The translations under genes were made by a program, and so were the position numbers. Positions 47,309-59,947 of a stretch of DNA of 64,000 nucleotides are shown here, one piece after another (positions within the stretch are counted from its first letter, which is position 1; each line of letters opens with the position of its first letter). The DNA is taken from contig CM040442.1 of assembly GCA_022749755.1 (NCBI GenBank), positions 16,652,457-16,716,456 on the forward strand. The letters run 5' to 3'. The notes beneath the pieces are model-generated. The model saw nothing but the letters and a program-made list of their open reading frames with translations. It searched no databases and was not told the DNA's origin. This stretch comes from Azadirachta indica. Taxonomy: Eukaryota > Streptophyta > Magnoliopsida > Sapindales > Meliaceae.

Positions 47309-47912
47309 TGTTGTGGAAAACCAGGCTAAAAAATAATGATCTAACACTCATATGATTGAATCAAGAATGTATTATGATAAAAAACTACTAGTTCTAACTA
47401 GATAATGGACATAAAACATAGAAATAATAAATAAGATCAAAGACAAATAAGAATTACGTGGTTCAACAAATTACCTATGTTCACGGAGCAAACACATGTA
47501 AGGTTTTTTATCAGAAGTAGAAGATTGAATTTGTACTAGATGACTATCTTCTCTCAAATCATCTCTCTTCCCTTTCTTTTCCTTTTCCTTCTGATTCTCT
47601 ACAATTAAAGGGTTTTATAATGCCCTTAAAATTCTCAATTCAAGTAGGTTTGATATACTCTTCGAGTCAGAGTGACAACTCCACTTTTACTCCTTGGGTC
47701 CTTGGGTACTCAGATACCAGATTAGATCCTCTTAAAGCCAGGATAACTACTTTATCTTAACTCCTTGTGTCCTCGGGTACTCAAGTACTCAGATACCAGA
47801 TTAGATTCTCTTCAAGTCAAAATGATTGCTCTACCTTGACTCCTTAAGTTCTTAGCTTTTCGAGTTCCTGAATTCTTAGATTCTCAAGAATTGGAAGCAT
47901 CTATACTTCATA
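47309..47912 (-). repeat. 5' LTR of the deleted copia element
   Basis: Starts TATGAAGTATAG on the minus strand and ends CCACAACA next to the primer-binding site. It carries about three copies of the internal 70-85-bp repeat. Confidence 0.85.
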
Positions 47913-48359
47913 ATATGGCTTGCTTTGAAGAGGATCAACTGCAATAAGGATTCAAGGGCATACTTATCAGATAAAAATAGATAATAAACATACTATTAAT
48001 TAAAGTGAATATTTTTTCACTTGTTTTCACTATGTTACCATATTAAAATGTTGACCATTCTGCTATACAAGGCAAAATTTTCTCAGGACGACATATTCAA
48101 GTTCGTAAAGACGTGAATTTTTAATGGCTCTTCAAGACCAAAGTTGACAATTGAAGTTTAGAATTTTTGGTCACATAAATCTTTAAAATTTGGCATAGTA
48201 GAAAGTTAAGTTCTAATAGTATTTAGAAATACTCGTTCAAATTTCAATTAGTATAAAATAATATTGTTAATTTTAATATGTTGTTTCAAAAAGTATTTAT
48301 TTAGTTTGGCTTTATTTATCTACATTAAAATATTGATATGAAATAGGAAATATTTGAAT

Positions 48360-49440
48360 TAGAAAAATTTTCATTTATAACTACTATTTACACCCTGAAT
48401 TTATAAATTACAATCGTTCATAATTGTGTTAAAAAATAATCATGTGAAAAGTGCACTTTTGAGCACCAAAAAAAAAAAAAATTTCGTGCTAGAAAGTGCA
48501 TTTTAGCAGGAATAAATTTCCTTTGCAAATTAAAATGATAATAATATATTCCATGTGGAGAAGTCAAACATTTCAAATCATTGAATAATAATACCTTCTC
48601 CCGGTATGTCTTAACGTAGGGGTCGAAGGAAATAATTTCCTAAGTCATTTTCAATCGTTGACAGAGAGCGAAGACTTTGACCTTATCTGCTTATCTCCTG
48701 GAATTTATGAGAAAATACAAATTTAGATGGTAGTTGGACTTGACGAGTTTTTCTTCCAAGTGGTGGGGACTATTGTAAAGTAAGCATTGGATGGTAGTTA
48801 GATGATAATTTAAATATCTTATTTTCTTCGGTGATTTACGGTTTCGAAGGTTTTAATGTAATTTACACAACCAGTCCAGTTTGGTTAATTCACTCTTCAA
48901 TTATGCATATTAGTTTATTTTAGTAGACTATATTTTTTTTAGTATTTATTTCATAATAATAATTTGAATTTGCCTATTTTAATAATTTTAAATTCTTTTA
49001 GTCCCAAGTTAAAAAGAGTTTCAAAACTCCAATTATTTTTGTATCCCTTCATATTAATAAGAAAAATTCAGACTTTTATTTAAAATTAGTGTTTCTATTT
49101 ATTTTCGCATTTCCATTTTGTTAAGTAATCAACGAATATAGATAATCAATAAGAGGAATAATATTTAAACTGAAGAATTAAAAAAATAAATTGAGAAAAG
49201 CTTTTGGTTCGTTTCTCAATATAAATTATTATGAATAAATGTGAAACTTGCCAATTTCCTTAATTTACTTGAGAAAATGATATAAAAATTTTCTACCATT
49301 GTTCAATATAAAATGGAAAACACTCTTCAATGACACTATTGGTAACTGTATATTATTCCATTCTAATTTGAGACAATACAAAGTCGGGTCCCACGTAGGG
49401 GTTGGAAAAGACTAACTCATTTAGTGAAAGCAAAGACTGA
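48360..49440 (+). repeat. Inverted receptor-kinase flank block
   Basis: Between about 48600 and 49420 the order of shared words is the reverse complement of 39700-40940: aacgtaggggtcg, attttcaatcgttgac, gcgaagactttga, ccaagtggtgggg, tttcgaagg, gactgg/ccagtc, gtttcaaaactcc, gtgaaacttgcc and cccacgtaggggt. It lies upstream of the plus-strand kinase pseudogene, just as the direct blocks lie upstream of the minus-strand gene. 48360-48445 also resembles 41160-41250 in direct orientation. Confidence 0.7.
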
Positions 49441-49617
49441 GATCGAATAAGCTGACAAATAACTACTTATCTTTTTGGACTTTTAAATAAATTGAATTGA
49501 ACTTCTCTATTTTCTATTATGTCTATGGGGCTTTTCTCTTTTTTTTTTTTTTAATCTTTTTTCAATACAATATATTTCAAGAAAAGGACATATAAAAACT
49601 AGGCGCATGAACTTCAC

Positions 49618-50334
49618 ATTAGTACCATGCAATGATGAATTTGCAATTAAGTTGGATTGGAAAAAGAGGGCGAACATTGCGAAGGAAATTGCACAAGCCT
49701 TATCATACTTGCACCATAACTGCACACGATCAATTGTTCACCATGACATATAAAGTAATAACATTCTATTAAATTTGGAATTGTTTGTTGCTGACATTGG
49801 CATTGCTAGGCTCTTGGATCTAGATTCATCTATTAGAACTTTAGTAGTAGCACTTATGGATACATTGTTCCAGGTAATTAACTACTATGAAATTCATTTT
49901 TCTCATAATTGTTCAATCAGTGACAACCTTGATATACTTTTTGTTTGTCTCTCTTGTAGAACTTGCCTACACTATGGTTGTTACAGAGAAATGTGATGTT
50001 CATAGCTTTGGTGTAGTAGCTCTATAAGTATTAATGTGAAGACATCCCGAAGATCTTCTTTCATCGTTATCATCATCATCATTTAACCAAAGGATAAGGT
50101 TTTTTGATGTTTTAGACCAACGCCTAGCACCTCCAACTAATCCAAAAAAGATTGAAGATCTTGCTCTTGTTGCAATCTCAGCATTTTCATGCTTGCAGCC
50201 CGAACCCAAGTCTCGGCCTAAAATTGCAAAACTTGTTACAAGAATTTCTTGTTCACAAGACACCATCATTGGTAAAACCTTAAAAGGAAATTTCTGTCTC
50301 AAAACTAAGGAACAAAGGAGCGATTTTGATTGAT
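49618..50334 (+). pseudogene. Receptor-like kinase fragment, opposite orientation to the intact gene
   Basis: Exon remnants 49618-49873 and 49960-50334 flank an 86-bp intron in the same place as in the gene at 36853-38193. They read [32 protein letters not shown]-stop-SNNILLN, VADIGIARLL, then after a frameshift PEDLLSSLSSSSF, VLDQRLAPPTNPKKIEDLAL and CLQPEPKSRP. HRD has become HHD, DFG has become DIG, a stop follows HHDI, and stops break the VALEVLMG region. The N-lobe, membrane segment and ectodomain are missing, so it is dead. The C-terminal tail is still similar to the intact gene. Confidence 0.9.
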
Positions 50335-50934
50335 TCATGTGATTATTCCTAATGAATCTATTTTGTTTATAGTACTCATGTACCTATACTAGGCCAAAAA
50401 GTTTTTGTTATTCTTGAATAAAAATAAATTGAAAGTAACTTTTAACTAGATGCTTATCATGTTTACCACATGTCTATTATAGGTTAGTTTGGGATTGTTG
50501 TAGGTTTGAAAATAAGTTGCTTATATTGTGTTTAAGAAATAGTTAGCTTCAAGGAGAAAACAATTATGTGTTTAATAAATTTTACTTTTAAAAGTGTTAT
50601 GAGTTTTAAAAAAGTAGTTTTATAAAATTGGCAAATTTTATTGTTAGAATATTATAGTGATGTAAATGATCAAAATATATACAGTGATGAACAAAAATGG
50701 ATTTTTTTTTCTATGTATGCTAACATAAAATAATTTATATAAAAAATATATAAAGTTTTTAAATTGTATTTTTAAAATAAAAAGCAAAATAAGTACAAAA
50801 TTAATATTTATATTTTATTAATTCTATTTGGTAATTAAAGTTGATATTTAATTTTTTTAGGTTAATTTTGAATTTTTATAATTTTAAATAATATATTTGG
50901 TATTCTATTTAAAAATAAAACTATTCCAATCACC
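50335..50934. other. 3' flank of the kinase pseudogene, AT-rich
   Basis: The first 60 bp resemble the 3' end of the intact gene (gattcatg, aatgaatctattttgtttatagtactcatgtacc inverted at 36820-36880). The rest is AT-rich. The stretch ttgaaagtaactt ... tggtaattaaag resembles 36470-36780 inverted in composition. No coding frame. Confidence 0.45.
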
Positions 50935-51950
50935 AATATGTGAATACAACAGATGAAGCCTTAAATATGTGTGAGCGATGTATATAACAATAACAAGCAC
51001 ATAAATCAAATAACTAAGACAGTAGAAAAAGACAACATCGAATTTTTACTTGGTTCAGCAAATTTCTAGCCTATATCCATGCCTCCAAGGTTCAAAGCTT
51101 GAACATCTCAAGACTCAACAATTATAACCAAGAGGATTTCCAAGCACTTCTTGAACCTCATGAGTTAAATCCAAATCATTCAACTCTCAGCACAAGTGAT
51201 TCCTCACCAAATCAACAAGAGATAACACTTTTCTTTCACTCCTTCTCAAGTTGAATAAAGAAACTTACACGTTCAAGGATTTATATAATAAGAGAAGTAT
51301 TACAAATGAAAGGGCACGGTGTTTAAAATGAGATTGTTGCAATTTGTAAACTCAAAGAATAATTTTGAAACTCACATGATGTTTGTAGGCCTTTAGGGTT
51401 TGTTGGAAACATTCAAAATCACCCAACAAAGTGTAAAACATCTCTTTTTTATATTTAGGTTCAAAAACTAACCGTTAGAGACACTACTTCCAAAATGTTA
51501 GATCAATTTGGTATACCATTAGGTCATTTTTGGTTGATCGGATCAATGAGCAAAGAAACTCTACTTCTTTTTGAAAATTCAATTAATTGGAATGACAATT
51601 CAATAGACCAAATGGCAAATTCGGTCGATCAGATAGTCATTTTTGATCAATTGGATTTGACATGCATTCTATTAGTTCATGTGAACCAATCCAAATGGTT
51701 CAACAAAATTAGATATAAAAGAACTTGTTTTTAGATAGGTTTAAAAAATTTTGTAATTTAGTCAAGTTTCAAAATATTGCATTTTGGTCCCTTTTTCAAT
51801 TTCAAAAGTTTGCATATTGGTCCAGTTTTCAAGATTCAAAGGCCTGCATTTCGGTTTCTTTCCAAGGTTTCAATGATTTGCATTTTAGTCCAATTATTAA
51901 GTTTCAAAAATTTGCATTTTAGTTCCTAAAAGGCTTTAACCTAGAAAGAG
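50935..51950 (-). repeat. Solo LTR of a Sirevirus-type copia, with minisatellite
   Basis: 50935-51200 matches 62690-62900 (aaatgtgtg, ttggttc/gattcgacaaa, ctacatccatgcctc). The element at 61020-62650 is of Sirevirus type, so both blocks are probably its LTR. 51740-51925 holds about five imperfect 37-48-bp units around ttgcattttggtcc. No gag or pol is adjacent. The far boundary is approximate. Confidence 0.5.
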
Positions 51951-52587
51951 AAATATTTTTCACAAGTTTAGAAATAATCATACGAAAAAAATGCAATTAA
52001 AATATGGCAAATGAATTTTTGAGAATAACGTGTTTGTATTTAACAATTTTGAGCTTATATCAATGAAGTTCCAAAGCTTGTGGCTTCATTCTTCAATTGA
52101 TTTCTCTTCTATTTGCTTAAGAGATTTCAATATATATGCCTTTCTTGAATGTTTTAATTTTGGATATTCTTTGAATCTTTGCAACCGTATTCTAATTGTT
52201 CATACTAAAAATATCACAACAAATATTGTAAGAGGAATTTAATTAATAAGAGATATTAATGTTTATTGTTATCAAAACAATGACTTATGAGCCTAATGGC
52301 TAACATTTACTACTTTTCAAAATTTGTTGGAGAATAAGGCTTGGGAAAGATTTTATAAAATGCGTAAAATGAATTTGGTGGCTTAAAATCACTTCTATCT
52401 TCTGTAACAAGCTCTAAATGTGCTACAATGTTAATGTAAAAAATTAGTATATTGAAATAGTCGATTTATAAAATTTCGAATGAAGAAATGGAGAACTATT
52501 TTGGGCTTGTATTATAAATGAAGTCTTTGGGGAAAAATCATCCCAATGGACTAACATCATCACCTAGCTTAATTCTTTATATATAAA
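51951..52587. other. Spacer left of the copia element
   Basis: AT-rich, with no gene or repeat recognised. It ends at ATAAA (52583-52587), the left half of the target duplication of the next element. Confidence 0.4.
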
Positions 52588-53106
52588 TGTTGGAAATAAA
52601 ACAGAATGTGAAAGCTTACCTTTTTGCTTTGGATATTCGAACAGGATGTTCTACTGTTTTAGGGTGGTGGATAATCACACACAGAAAAGTCCACTCGTTT
52701 CACAGTTTAAGAACCCACTCTAATTTTACTCACTCTTTGCTCTCTGTGCATTTGAATTTTAAACTGCTCAGCAACTACTTAATGGGATGAATAAGCACCT
52801 TATTTATAGTGACAGGGAGTTGAGAAAAACATCCTTTGATTAGAATTAGAATTACACAATTTTAATTCTAATTTAACTTAAGACTTTATCTTTTATTTAA
52901 AGATAAATGTTTTGTCACTTAAGATAACATGTATCTTTTAACTCCCCATTTATTTACAATAATTGATTAATTATCTTAGATAGTTAATTTAATTATTTTG
53001 ATAAATTCAATAACATAATCACATAAATAAATATCACCCCATTAGCATTGGGCCAATTAGGTCAACCTATCATTAGCGTCCTATTAAGCCTAATCTAGGT
53101 CCAATA
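52588..53106 (-). repeat. 3' LTR of the 7.4-kb copia element
   Basis: 519 bp, collinear with 59445-59947 and with the solo LTR at 38530-38884. Shared words include agaacccactctaatttta, ccttatttatagtg, taatttaacttaagactt and ccaattaggtcaacctatca. Confidence 0.9.
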
Positions 53107-54169
53107 TCTCTCACTCACACATAATAGGATGACATTTTATATAGAGCAAAGAGTGAATAAAAACTTACAAGATACATAATGTATCATAGAACTCATACAC
53201 ATAAATGCATCGTGTGACCAATGAACAAATAAAACAAATATAGTTATACATATATATATACATATATATTTACAAGTTGTTCATTTATGTCCTAGATTTT
53301 TGTTTGTTAACCTAATTGAAGCATACTCATTCCCTCAAAAGCTATGCTTCATTTACTTTAAAACTCTATGTAATCACAATTATATCAGTCTAAAAAAATT
53401 ATATAATTGGTCGACCAAGGAAAACATAAGTTTTAATGTAAACAAAATAAATCTTCCCATTTTACTCATTTCATTTGGTTTTAGACCACTTGCTTTCATA
53501 TACATGTTTCATAGATTGAGTATTATTCCATAACCATAGATAACATACTGAAGTAGCTAAACATTGATTTGTTACTTCTTGACATAGGAGATAGTGACTA
53601 AGGACATTTAATACAGTTAGAATTTCTACCTTTAAAAACTTACACAATGAAGAAAATAAGGATATATCTTCATTCCTAATTGGTCAACTTAAGCACATGT
53701 GGTATGAATCACATGTTGCTGCATTTTCTTTCCAAAAAAAAGAACATATATCAAAATTGTTGTACAGATCTTAGCTTAGTCACTATCTTAGCGCCTAACT
53801 TTAATTCTCAAATGCTCGTCTTCCAAAAGACAAATTAGGATTTCATATTTGGCTATAATAAGATTATCATGATATCAAATATACCATGTTCAATTCAATA
53901 TCAAATAAACCTCATCTTAACCTAGTCAAGTTGACACATTTTTATAATACAAGCTCAATATATTATAAGTGTACCATCTCAACTTGTTACAATCAATAAT
54001 TGAGGCGATCACTTATGTACGTGAGCTGATCTTTAACCTAATGACATATTATTGGGGTATAAACATATATTTGTCATCATGCAATACACTGTAAAAGGAC
54101 AAATGTAATAACAAAAACTTCATTTATTCATAGAAATATTGAATTAACATCTTAGTACATTAAGAACAT

Positions 54170-56650
54170 AATCTACATAATCCTAAAGACTGAGCATGTG
54201 GCAAATAAACATTCCTAGTAACAACTTTGGTTAGTGGATCAGCCATCATATGGCGTGTAGAAATAAACTGAATAATTACTTCTTTATTTTTTATAATATC
54301 TCTAAGGAAATAATTTTGACTAGTCTGGAAATAATTGTGACAATCTTAAGATCCTTAAAAAATTCTTTTCAGCCAAAATGCTTCCTGTACTACTGCCAAA
54401 CGTGCCATAAATTAAGAATCTATAGTTGATAGAGCTGTGCATGTCTACTTCTTACTACTCCATAAGATAGCTCCTTGACTAAGTAGAACAACATATCTTG
54501 AGGTTGATTTTCATTCATCCAAATCGCCATCCTAATCAATGTTTATGTATCCAACTAATCATAAATCTTCTCATTTGTAGCACAAAGAGTGGTCTGCAGT
54601 ACCCTTTATGTATGCTAAAATCATTTGATAGCATTCCAATGCTTTTATCTTGGATTAGATTTATATCTACTTACCAATCCAACAACATAGCAAATATTAG
54701 GCCTTCTACACATCATAGCGTACATGAGACTACTAATGGGACTGGAGTAAGGACCTCTTGCTATTTTTTCTTATTCTTGTGAAGCCTTGGGATACATATC
54801 TAGGCTAAGAGTTTGTCCTTTTGAGATAAGAGTATCCATGCGTTTACAACTAGCCATATTGAATTTCTCAAGAATCTTCTTAATGTAAGGTTTTTAAGAC
54901 AAAGCGTGAATTTTTCTAGAATGATACCTATAGATCTTAATTCTTAAGATATAAGCTACTTCGCCAATATTTGTCATCTCAAAATTTGAAGATAACCATT
55001 CTTGAAAGGTTTCTACAAACTATTGACTATTCTCGGCCATCAATATACCATGCACATATAAAGATAATATCATAAATTTATCCTCAGATCTCTTAACATA
55101 TGCAAAATGGTCATCATCAATTATAGAGAATCCATAAGAAATTACGACACTATGAAACTTAAGACAATATTATCTAAAGGATTGTTTCAGTCTATATATT
55201 GATCTTTTGAGCTTGCAAACTTTATGCTCAAGGCCTTTAGAAACAAAACCTTGAGATTGTTTTATATGTATTTCTTCCGCTAGTTCTCCATTCAGAAATA
55301 GTGCTTTTACATCCATTTTATGTAATTCAAGATCAAAATGTGCAACTATGGTAAGACTAGACGAATGGAACCAAACCTTACTGTAGGTAAGAAAGTTTCG
55401 TCATACTCTACGCCCGTCTTTTAGGTATATCCTCTTGCTACCAATTGTGCCGTATACCTTTCAATTATGCCATTCAGCTTTCCCTTAATATAAAGAACCC
55501 ATTTGTTTTCAGTGGCCCCAACGATTAGGCGATAAATCAACCAAATCCCAGACTTGATTGACTTTCATGGACTCTACTTTTTCTTTCATTGCTTTCATTT
55601 GTAATTCTCTAGAAGATAAAGTGAGAACCTTAGCAAAAGTCTTCTGCTTGTCACTATCATATGAAGTAATCATAAAGCCTCCCCCTTAGTCTCAAAATGA
55701 TGATGATGGATGATTGTACGATTACTTTTATAGTTAGTCCTACCAACTTTGAAGGTGTTCCATTCTTACCAGAACTGCAACTCGAGAGAAATCTATATTT
55801 TCCTTAACACATTTGTTAGAAGTATCACTAGAATCATCTAATTCATAAAATTAGATATTCCTTTCTACTTCCCCAATTTTAGGAGATTCATTTTCCAAAA
55901 AAATTACATCTGCAGATTCTAATGCATTTATTGTTCCATCAATCCATTCACCAATGAAAGCACATCCTTTTGAATGTTCAGGATATCCAATGAAGATATA
56001 TTTTCTACCCCTTGCACCCGATTTTTTGTATTTATGTAATAGATCATGAACATAAGCTGCAGATCTCCAGGGTTGCAAGTGCATTAGATTAGGTTTTCTA
56101 CCTGTCCATAACATAAGGAGTAACACTAACTGATTTGGATGGAACAAGATTAAGTATATACGTGGCAATAAGTAGCGTATCTCCCAAGTAAGATACTAAA
56201 AGATTTGCTTATGTCATCATAAACCTAACTATTTCCAATAAAGTCCTGCTCTTTCTTTCCGCTACACCACTTCATTGTGGAGTTCTAGGAATAGTTAACC
56301 ATTAAATCAATACCTTTCTCATTACAAAATTCTTTAACTTACTCAAAAAGATATCCACATCATTGATTAGTCCTTAAGGTTTTGATCTTCTTATCTCATT
56401 GATTTTCAACCAAGTTAGCATGCCATCAAAAGCAATCTAATGCTTTTGATTTACGTGAGATCAAGTAGACATAACCAAAGCGTGTACAGTCATTAATGAA
56501 TGTAATAAAATAATAGGCTCCGTGTCTAGCTCTTAAATTCATTGGTCCACAGTTATAAAAATGGACTAATTTCAATGGAATTTTGACTCTAGTTCCTTCG
56601 CCAAATGATTTTCTAGTTGCTTTTCTAGCTAGGCAATTGAATATTAGCAA
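54170..56650 (-). pseudogene. Copia pol remnant: integrase, RT, RNase H
   Basis: Integrase covers about 56650-55850 (LVHFYNCGPMNLRARHGAYY, FITFINDCTRFGYVYLI and the C-terminal GRKYIFIGYPEHSKGCAF). RT covers 55540-54850 (LYIKGKLNGIIERYTAQLVA, LELHKMDVKALFLNGELAEE, LKRSIYRLKQS), where the catalytic YVDD is replaced by YVHG. RNase H ends at about 54170 with STRHMMADPLTKVVTRNVYL. Stops and frameshifts occur throughout, so the copy is dead. The domain order IN-RT-RH is diagnostic of Ty1/copia. Confidence 0.85.
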
Positions 56651-57229
56651 ATAAACCTATTAGGCCTCTTCTAGCAAGTTTATTCATTCTATCTTACCCA
56701 ATATGTCATAATCTAGCATGCCATGTATTAACATCCATATTCAAGACATTAGAAAATATAGCCATTGAAAAACAACCATCATAATCATTATTACTGAAAA
56801 AATTAGTATCTAATATTTTAAAATCATCCAACAAACAACCAGTGCCAATAAGAATAGAATTTAAAATAAGTCTCATTACATTATCATAAAAATGTAAATG
56901 GTAGCTTAATCTAAGAAGAATGAAAACTGGGACTAAATTTTGCCAATTTTTAGAATGTCTAGAACATCATGCTGGAGCAAATTATAGCCAACACACAAAA
57001 GCAATTTGCAAGTGCCTATGCCTTTTGCTTCAACCCTAGTGTTGTTTCCTACATATATCCATCTCGTCCTGAAACTAATTTGACGATGGTCCACATAAGC
57101 TTCCAGATCTCGAGCTACATGGTTTGTGGCTCGTGAGTTTATAGTCCTTAAAGGATGAGATTTAGTTAGAAATATAGAGCTAGTAACATAACTATAATGA
57201 GCAATGTTGGAGTTAGGTTGTATCTTTTT

Positions 57230-58030
57230 TAGCTGAGCACATTCTTAGTGAAATGACCTATCTTGCCACAATTATAGCGAGCTATTTTAGTTTTGTCCCT
57301 CTTTTTCCTTACTCGGTTGACCTTAACTAATTAGGATTTTATCCCTTCTAATAGAACTTTCCATCCCTCTTGCATTTATTGCTCGTAATATTATGTGAGG
57401 TGGAATTAGACATATACAGTTAAATAAAAGCCTCAGCTATCTCAAAGCGCTCATCTTCTAGCTCAAGATGACATTGGATATCATCAAACATTTGATGTTA
57501 TCATTGTGCGTCATATTTACCTTCATATGTTCCCAATTATCCAAAAAGAAGCTAATTATTGTATGAAGCTGTTGCTCATGAGTTAAAACATGTTTAGCAG
57601 GGTTCAGCTCTCATGTCATATTCAACATATCCCTTAAGTGCCACCTCATAGAAACATTAGGGCGTTTGCGATATGAATCGAATCTAATAGTGAGCTTCCT
57701 TGGTTTGGTTGTAGAGTACCACCAAACGTTTCTTTAAGGGCAAACCACATGTTTTGGGCCATCTAGTATTTCTTATACTCACATAGGAGATCATCATGTA
57801 TACTACTCAGCAACATTATGCGAGCATTGCTATTTTGTGCTTTCCAAACATTATATGCTTCCATGTCTCTCCTATTTTGAGTAAGTGTTACCCTCAGGCG
57901 GTTGAACCGTCATATTGTTCAGGGCTTAAAGAGACTCTTGTTCTTCCAAGACAAATTGAATCTTAGGGTGCCATATATCATAGTTGTCACTATTAAGTTC
58001 TCTCCCTTGTTCAACTCGACCATAATGTTC
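57230..58030 (-). pseudogene. Copia gag remnant
   Basis: Broken minus-strand frames between the 5' LTR side and integrase. A zinc-knuckle relic RYNCGKIGHFTKN lies near 57280, with the first and last Cys of CCHC lost. Upstream parts show the layout of copia gag only faintly. Confidence 0.5.
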
Positions 58031-58689
58031 TTAGAAGCTATGTTAAACTACCATATATAGACATATTATAGTGTAAGCATTCTTAAAGATACTTATTTTA
58101 TATATGCAGCAATCTTAAATAATAAAAGAATAATAAACAAAATACATTTGAAAAGTCACCGATACTACTAATCATCATATATTTCAAATATTATAAGTTT
58201 ATCAAACATATGCATAATACTAGTTATTTTAAAAAAATCTTTCAACAAAAAAGATTGGAGAGGTCACAATGGTCCAACTTAAAACCTAGACTCGTTTAGG
58301 CAGTTATAGCCCTTTTGATATAATTTTTCAAATGTACGTACTTCAAGCGCCTCATATCTTTATGCGAGTAATGCGTATGAAAAAATTTTCAGGAAAGACC
58401 AAAGGGATCACAACAGTCCCACTCAAGCATCTCATGGGTAAGTTTGTGCATTTAGCATATAATTCATTAAATGGATTATATTCAAAGAAATTAAGCATAT
58501 CTATTTATCATCAATAATTTTTCTCTTTTCTAGACATTTTAGAACACAAAGAAGAGTACATGTTTAGTTTTAATATAGAGAGAGACAAATATATTTGCAC
58601 AGAATATTTAATGTTCATGTAAAAAATAGTTTTAAATTACATAATAACAATTAAATTAAATAAAAAATTAAAAAAAAGCCTAGAAATTC

Positions 58690-58950
58690 ATAGAACTGGG
58701 TGGCGCGTGGCTCCCATACGCCACCTAACTAAGTGGTGTGTGCAGGAAAATCCCAGCATGCAACCAACTTGCCTCAACTGGAAATTCTCTCCCACTTGCC
58801 TACGTCAGCACATGCACCCCACGTGCCTCCTTCCATTCATCTTCGGGGGATCGGTCGACCACCATTCAACTCAGAATTTAATTCTTATTCTATTTGTGCA
58901 ACCCACTATGTCATCAGAAATGGAGGTGAACTCGCTCGCCGGAGGAACGT
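58690..58950. other. GC-richer patch with hairpin in the copia leader
   Basis: ggtggcg (58699-58705) and cgccacc (58721-58727) form a perfect 7-bp stem. The patch up to 58950 is much less AT-rich than its surroundings and carries open plus-strand frames that match no family I know. It lies in the 5' leader of the copia element, between LTR and gag, and may be captured sequence. Confidence 0.45.
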
Positions 58951-59444
58951 TCTACATTTACTATTTTATAAAAAACAAAATATTTAATATTATTATGATT
59001 ATTATTTTCTTTAAAATATGACTCAATCTTCTAACGTTTCTTTCTCTTTCTCTCTACTAATCAAAACGTAGTTAAACAGGATATCATCAGAAAGCATACG
59101 AAAAGCTCTTTCGAATGATGCCAAGATTATGAAAATCAGAGTTCAATATAGAAGTTATTGGCTAAATATGAAAATGAATACAAAACAAATGTGCAAATTT
59201 TCTTTTAACTAAAAAACAAAATAATGTCAATTTCATCATGTTTCCCAGCAGCCTATAACATTCATCTTTGAATTTAGTTTAACTAAAACACATGAATTAT
59301 GTATCTATGTTATTTTGTTTTTCAATTCATATAAAAAACAAAGAAAAATATATACTAAACAGTATACTACAAAACAATACATACATATTCAATGTGATTT
59401 TTAACACCATTCATATTAGACATTGAATTTTTATAACAAACAAA

Positions 59445-59947
59445 TAGTTGCATAATACACAAAATAGAATGCGTAAGCGTATCTTTTCACTTTAGATATT
59501 TGAATAGATTGTTTTTCTATTTTAGGATGGTGGAAAATCGCACGAGAAGGTTGACTCGCTTTACAATGCAAGAACCCACTCTAATTTTAAATACTCTCTG
59601 CTTTTTGTATATTTGAATTTTAGATTGCTCAATAACTACTGAATGGGATAAATAAATACCCTATTTATAGTGCTAAAGAGTTGAGAAAAACCTCCTTTAA
59701 TTAGAATTAGAATTATATATTTTTAATCCTAATCTAACTTAAGACTTTGTCATTTATTCAAAGATAAACATTTTATCACTTAAAATATAATATATCTTTT
59801 AACTCCCTATTTATCTATAATAATTAATTAATTATCTTAAATAAATACAATAATATTTATTACATAAATAAATATTATCCTATTATAATTGGACCAATTA
59901 GGTCAACCTATCATAGGCATGCCATTGGGCCTAACCCAAGTTTAATA
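59445..59947 (-). repeat. 5' LTR of the 7.4-kb copia element
   Basis: About 503 bp, aligned with 52588-53106 with many substitutions, which implies an old insertion. The inner boundary is approximate. Confidence 0.87.

Larger units (their letters stand above)
45013..47912 (-). mobile_element. Internally deleted Ty1/copia element with intact target duplication
   Basis: LTRs 45013-45840 (3') and 47309-47912 (5') flank a 1.5-kb interior. The 5-bp target duplication ATATG is perfect (45008-45012 and 47913-47917). The interior holds gag, a zinc knuckle, the protease and GAG_pre start, then jumps to the last ~30 residues of RNase H, so integrase and RT are deleted. The primer-binding site at 47296-47308 and the polypurine tract AAGATGGAGAAT near 45850 are recognisable. 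Confidence 0.88.
52588..59947 (-). mobile_element. Ty1/copia retrotransposon, 7.4 kb
   Basis: LTRs 52588-53106 (3') and ~59445-59947 (5') align throughout. On the minus strand they run from TATTGGACC/TATTAAACT to CCAACA. The flanks are ATAAA and GTAAA, a 5-bp duplication with one change. Between them, minus-strand relics of gag, integrase, RT and RNase H appear in copia order. A pyrimidine run (tctctcactcac, 53106-53117) is the complement of the polypurine tract. No primer-binding site is recognisable next to the 5' LTR. Every coding part is broken. Confidence 0.87.

Noticed and set aside
58707..59021. 104-residue plus-strand frame beginning MAPIRHLTKW
   Set aside because: It resembles no family, is antisense to the copia leader, and an overlapping alternative frame is equally open.
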